From positions 4,791,001 through 4,855,000 of the forward strand of contig NZ_CP036498.1 in the NCBI RefSeq assembly GCF_018279705.1: 64,000 bases of DNA, given 5' to 3'. Each line of letters begins with the position of its first letter. Within the stretch, counting starts at the first letter, position 1. Shown here in pieces: positions 62,798 to 64,000 of this stretch. This DNA comes from Tardiphaga alba (GTDB lineage Bacteria; Pseudomonadota; Alphaproteobacteria; Rhizobiales; Xanthobacteraceae). A model generated the notes under the pieces. That model saw only the letters and a list, made by a program, of their open reading frames with translations. It was not told the DNA's origin and made no database searches. The translations under genes were made by a program, and so were the position numbers.

Positions 62798-64000
62798 TCA
62801 GCCATGCGAGGGAGACGGCGTTGCGGCCGGTTCGATCTTGTCCGCGCCTTGCTTCTGATCGCCCGGCGTCGGCTTGTCCGGCGAGAACATGCGCTGCACG
62901 GCGACGAAGAACACCGGCACGAAAATCAGCGCCAGCACCACCACCGCCAGCATGCCGCCGACCACGCCGGTTCCCAGCGCCTGCTGGCTGAGACCGCCGG
63001 CACCAGTCGAAATGGCCATCGGCAAGACGCCGCAGATGAAAGCGACGCCGGTCATCAGGATCGGGCGGAAGCGCAGGTGGCACGCTTCCATTGTCGCATC
63101 CACCAAAGACTTGCCATGGGCCCGCAGATCCTTGGCGAATTCCACGATCAGAATGGCGTTCTTCGCGGAAAGGCCGATGATCGTAATCAGGCCGACGGTG
63201 AAATAGACGCCGTTCGGCATGTCGCGCAGGCTCGAGGCAAGGACCGCGCCGATGATACCAAGCGGCACCGTCATGATGACCGCGACCGGAATGGTCCAGC
63301 TCTCATACAGCGCAGCGAGGATCAGGAAAACGACCAGCGCAGATAGACCGAGCAGCAGCGGCGCCATCGAGCCCGACAGCTTCTCCTGCAGGGATTGTCC
63401 CGTCCATTCATAGCCGAAGCCGCGCGGCAATTTGCCGGCCAGACGTTCCATCTCCTTAATGGCATCGCCCGACGTGAAACCGTCTCGTGCTTCGCCCGAG
63501 ATGCGGACCGCTGGATAGTAATTGAAGCCGGTAATCTGCGTCGGCCCCTTATCCCATTGCAACGTGGCGAAGGATGAGAACGGCACCAGTTGGCCGCGGC
63601 TGTTCTTGACGTTGTAGTTCAGAATGTCCTCGGCATTCATCCGGCTCGTAGCATCCGACTGCACGACAACGCGCTGCATGCGGCCGCGATTGGGGAAGTC
63701 GTTGACGTAGTTGGAGCCGAGATTGGTCGAGATCGTGTTGTTGATATCCTCGAAGGTAACGCCGAAGGCACCGGCTTTCTCACGGTCGATGTCCAGATTG
63801 ACGATCGGCGCGGGCGGCAAGCCTTCGACATAGACCTTCTGCAGAATCGGACTGGCATTCGCCGCCGCGATCAATTGATCCGAGGCCGCATTCAGCGCCG
63901 GAATGCCCTTTTGGCCGCGATCCTGTAGACGGAAGCTGAAGCCCGACGAGTTACCGAGATTGTCGATCGGCGGTGGCTGCAGTGCCGAGATTTTCGCATC
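62798..64000 (-). CDS. RND (HAE1) multidrug efflux permease, C-terminal part
   Basis: The last 400 codons of an AcrB/MexB-like transporter; the gene runs off the right edge. Visible parts are the second porter domain (VYVEGLPPAPIVNLDIDREKAGAFGV, SNYVNDFPNRGRMQRVVVQ), PLLLGLSALVVFLILAALYESWTIP, YFTVGLITIIGLSAKNAILIVEFA, and the closing GVLPMAISTGAGGLSQQALGTGVVGGM. It exports hydrophobic compounds with a membrane-fusion protein and an outer-membrane channel, neither of which is in the window. Confidence 0.92.
   Translation of the reverse strand, partial: DAKISALQPPPIDNLGNSSGFSFRLQDRGQKGIPALNAASDQLIAAANASPILQKVYVEGLPPAPIVNLDIDREKAGAFGVTFEDINNTISTNLGSNYVNDFPNRGRMQRVVVQSDATSRMNAEDILNYNVKNSRGQLVPFSSFATLQWDKGPTQITGFNYYPAVRISGEARDGFTSGDAIKEMERLAGKLPRGFGYEWTGQSLQEKLSGSMAPLLLGLSALVVFLILAALYESWTIPVAVIMTVPLGIIGAVLASSLRDMPNGVYFTVGLITIIGLSAKNAILIVEFAKDLRAHGKSLVDATMEACHLRFRPILMTGVAFICGVLPMAISTGAGGLSQQALGTGVVGGMLAVVVLALIFVPVFFVAVQRMFSPDKPTPGDQKQGADKIEPAATPSPSHG

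Overview
The window is high-GC DNA from an alphaproteobacterium, most likely the Nitrobacteraceae/Bradyrhizobiaceae (Bradyrhizobium, Afipia, Tardiphaga, Rhodopseudomonas). The basis is gene order and family content: hmuR/hmuP-hmuTUV, ruvC-ruvA-ruvB with ybgC, zapA-DUF4164 divergent from tkt-gap-pgk-fba, phnGHIJKLMN with divergent phnF, an EcfG-type promoter, and abundant short palindromic intergenic repeats. This is inference from the sequence alone.

Layout. 1-5.9 kb: haem-iron uptake (edge of a HmuQ/IsdG-like gene, TonB-dependent receptor, HmuP, HmuTUV). 6-16.6 kb: a surface-polysaccharide cluster (receiver protein, COG4529-type flavoprotein, three GT4 glycosyltransferases, polysaccharide deacetylase, MurJ/MVF-type flippase, Wzc/ExoP-like kinase), then a small DUF1328 membrane protein behind an EcfG promoter. 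17.1-29.1 kb: a catabolic island. It has a LIV-type ABC transporter, a YtcJ-type amidohydrolase, a glutamine-synthetase-like ligase and a Rieske oxygenase on the minus strand, with a ferredoxin reductase, an IclR regulator and a CHM isomerase diverging from them. 29.2-37.6 kb: HU, a PPOX-family protein, and the C-P lyase operon phnGHIJKLMN with divergent phnF and a Pho box. 37.6-43.3 kb: DUF1348, ybgC, vapBC, ruvBAC, a repeat-rich stretch without genes, yebC. 43.5-52 kb: soluble chemoreceptor, PPK2, MFS exporter with divergent LysR, YmdB-type phosphatase, folate cyclo-ligase, parDE, a 6S RNA candidate, zapA, DUF4164. 52.3-64 kb: tkt, gap, pgk, class II and class I aldolases flanking a MazEF-like pair, a TenI/ThiE-like protein, a Sel1-repeat protein, inositol monophosphatase, and the end of an RND pump.

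Two things stand out. First, a GS-like ligase beside a Rieske oxygenase, its reductase, an amidohydrolase and an importer has the logic of known gamma-glutamylation-dependent arylamine (aniline-type) degradation, but with different parts. It may be an undescribed amine or aromatic catabolic route. Second, five genes (COG4529 flavoprotein, PPK2 twice, MFS exporter, MazF, Sel1 protein) carry reading-frame breaks. Every break is repaired by adding one C to a plus-strand run of three or four Cs. That points to homopolymer under-calling in the assembly rather than independent gene decay. Three type II toxin-antitoxin pairs sit inside otherwise conserved housekeeping neighbourhoods.
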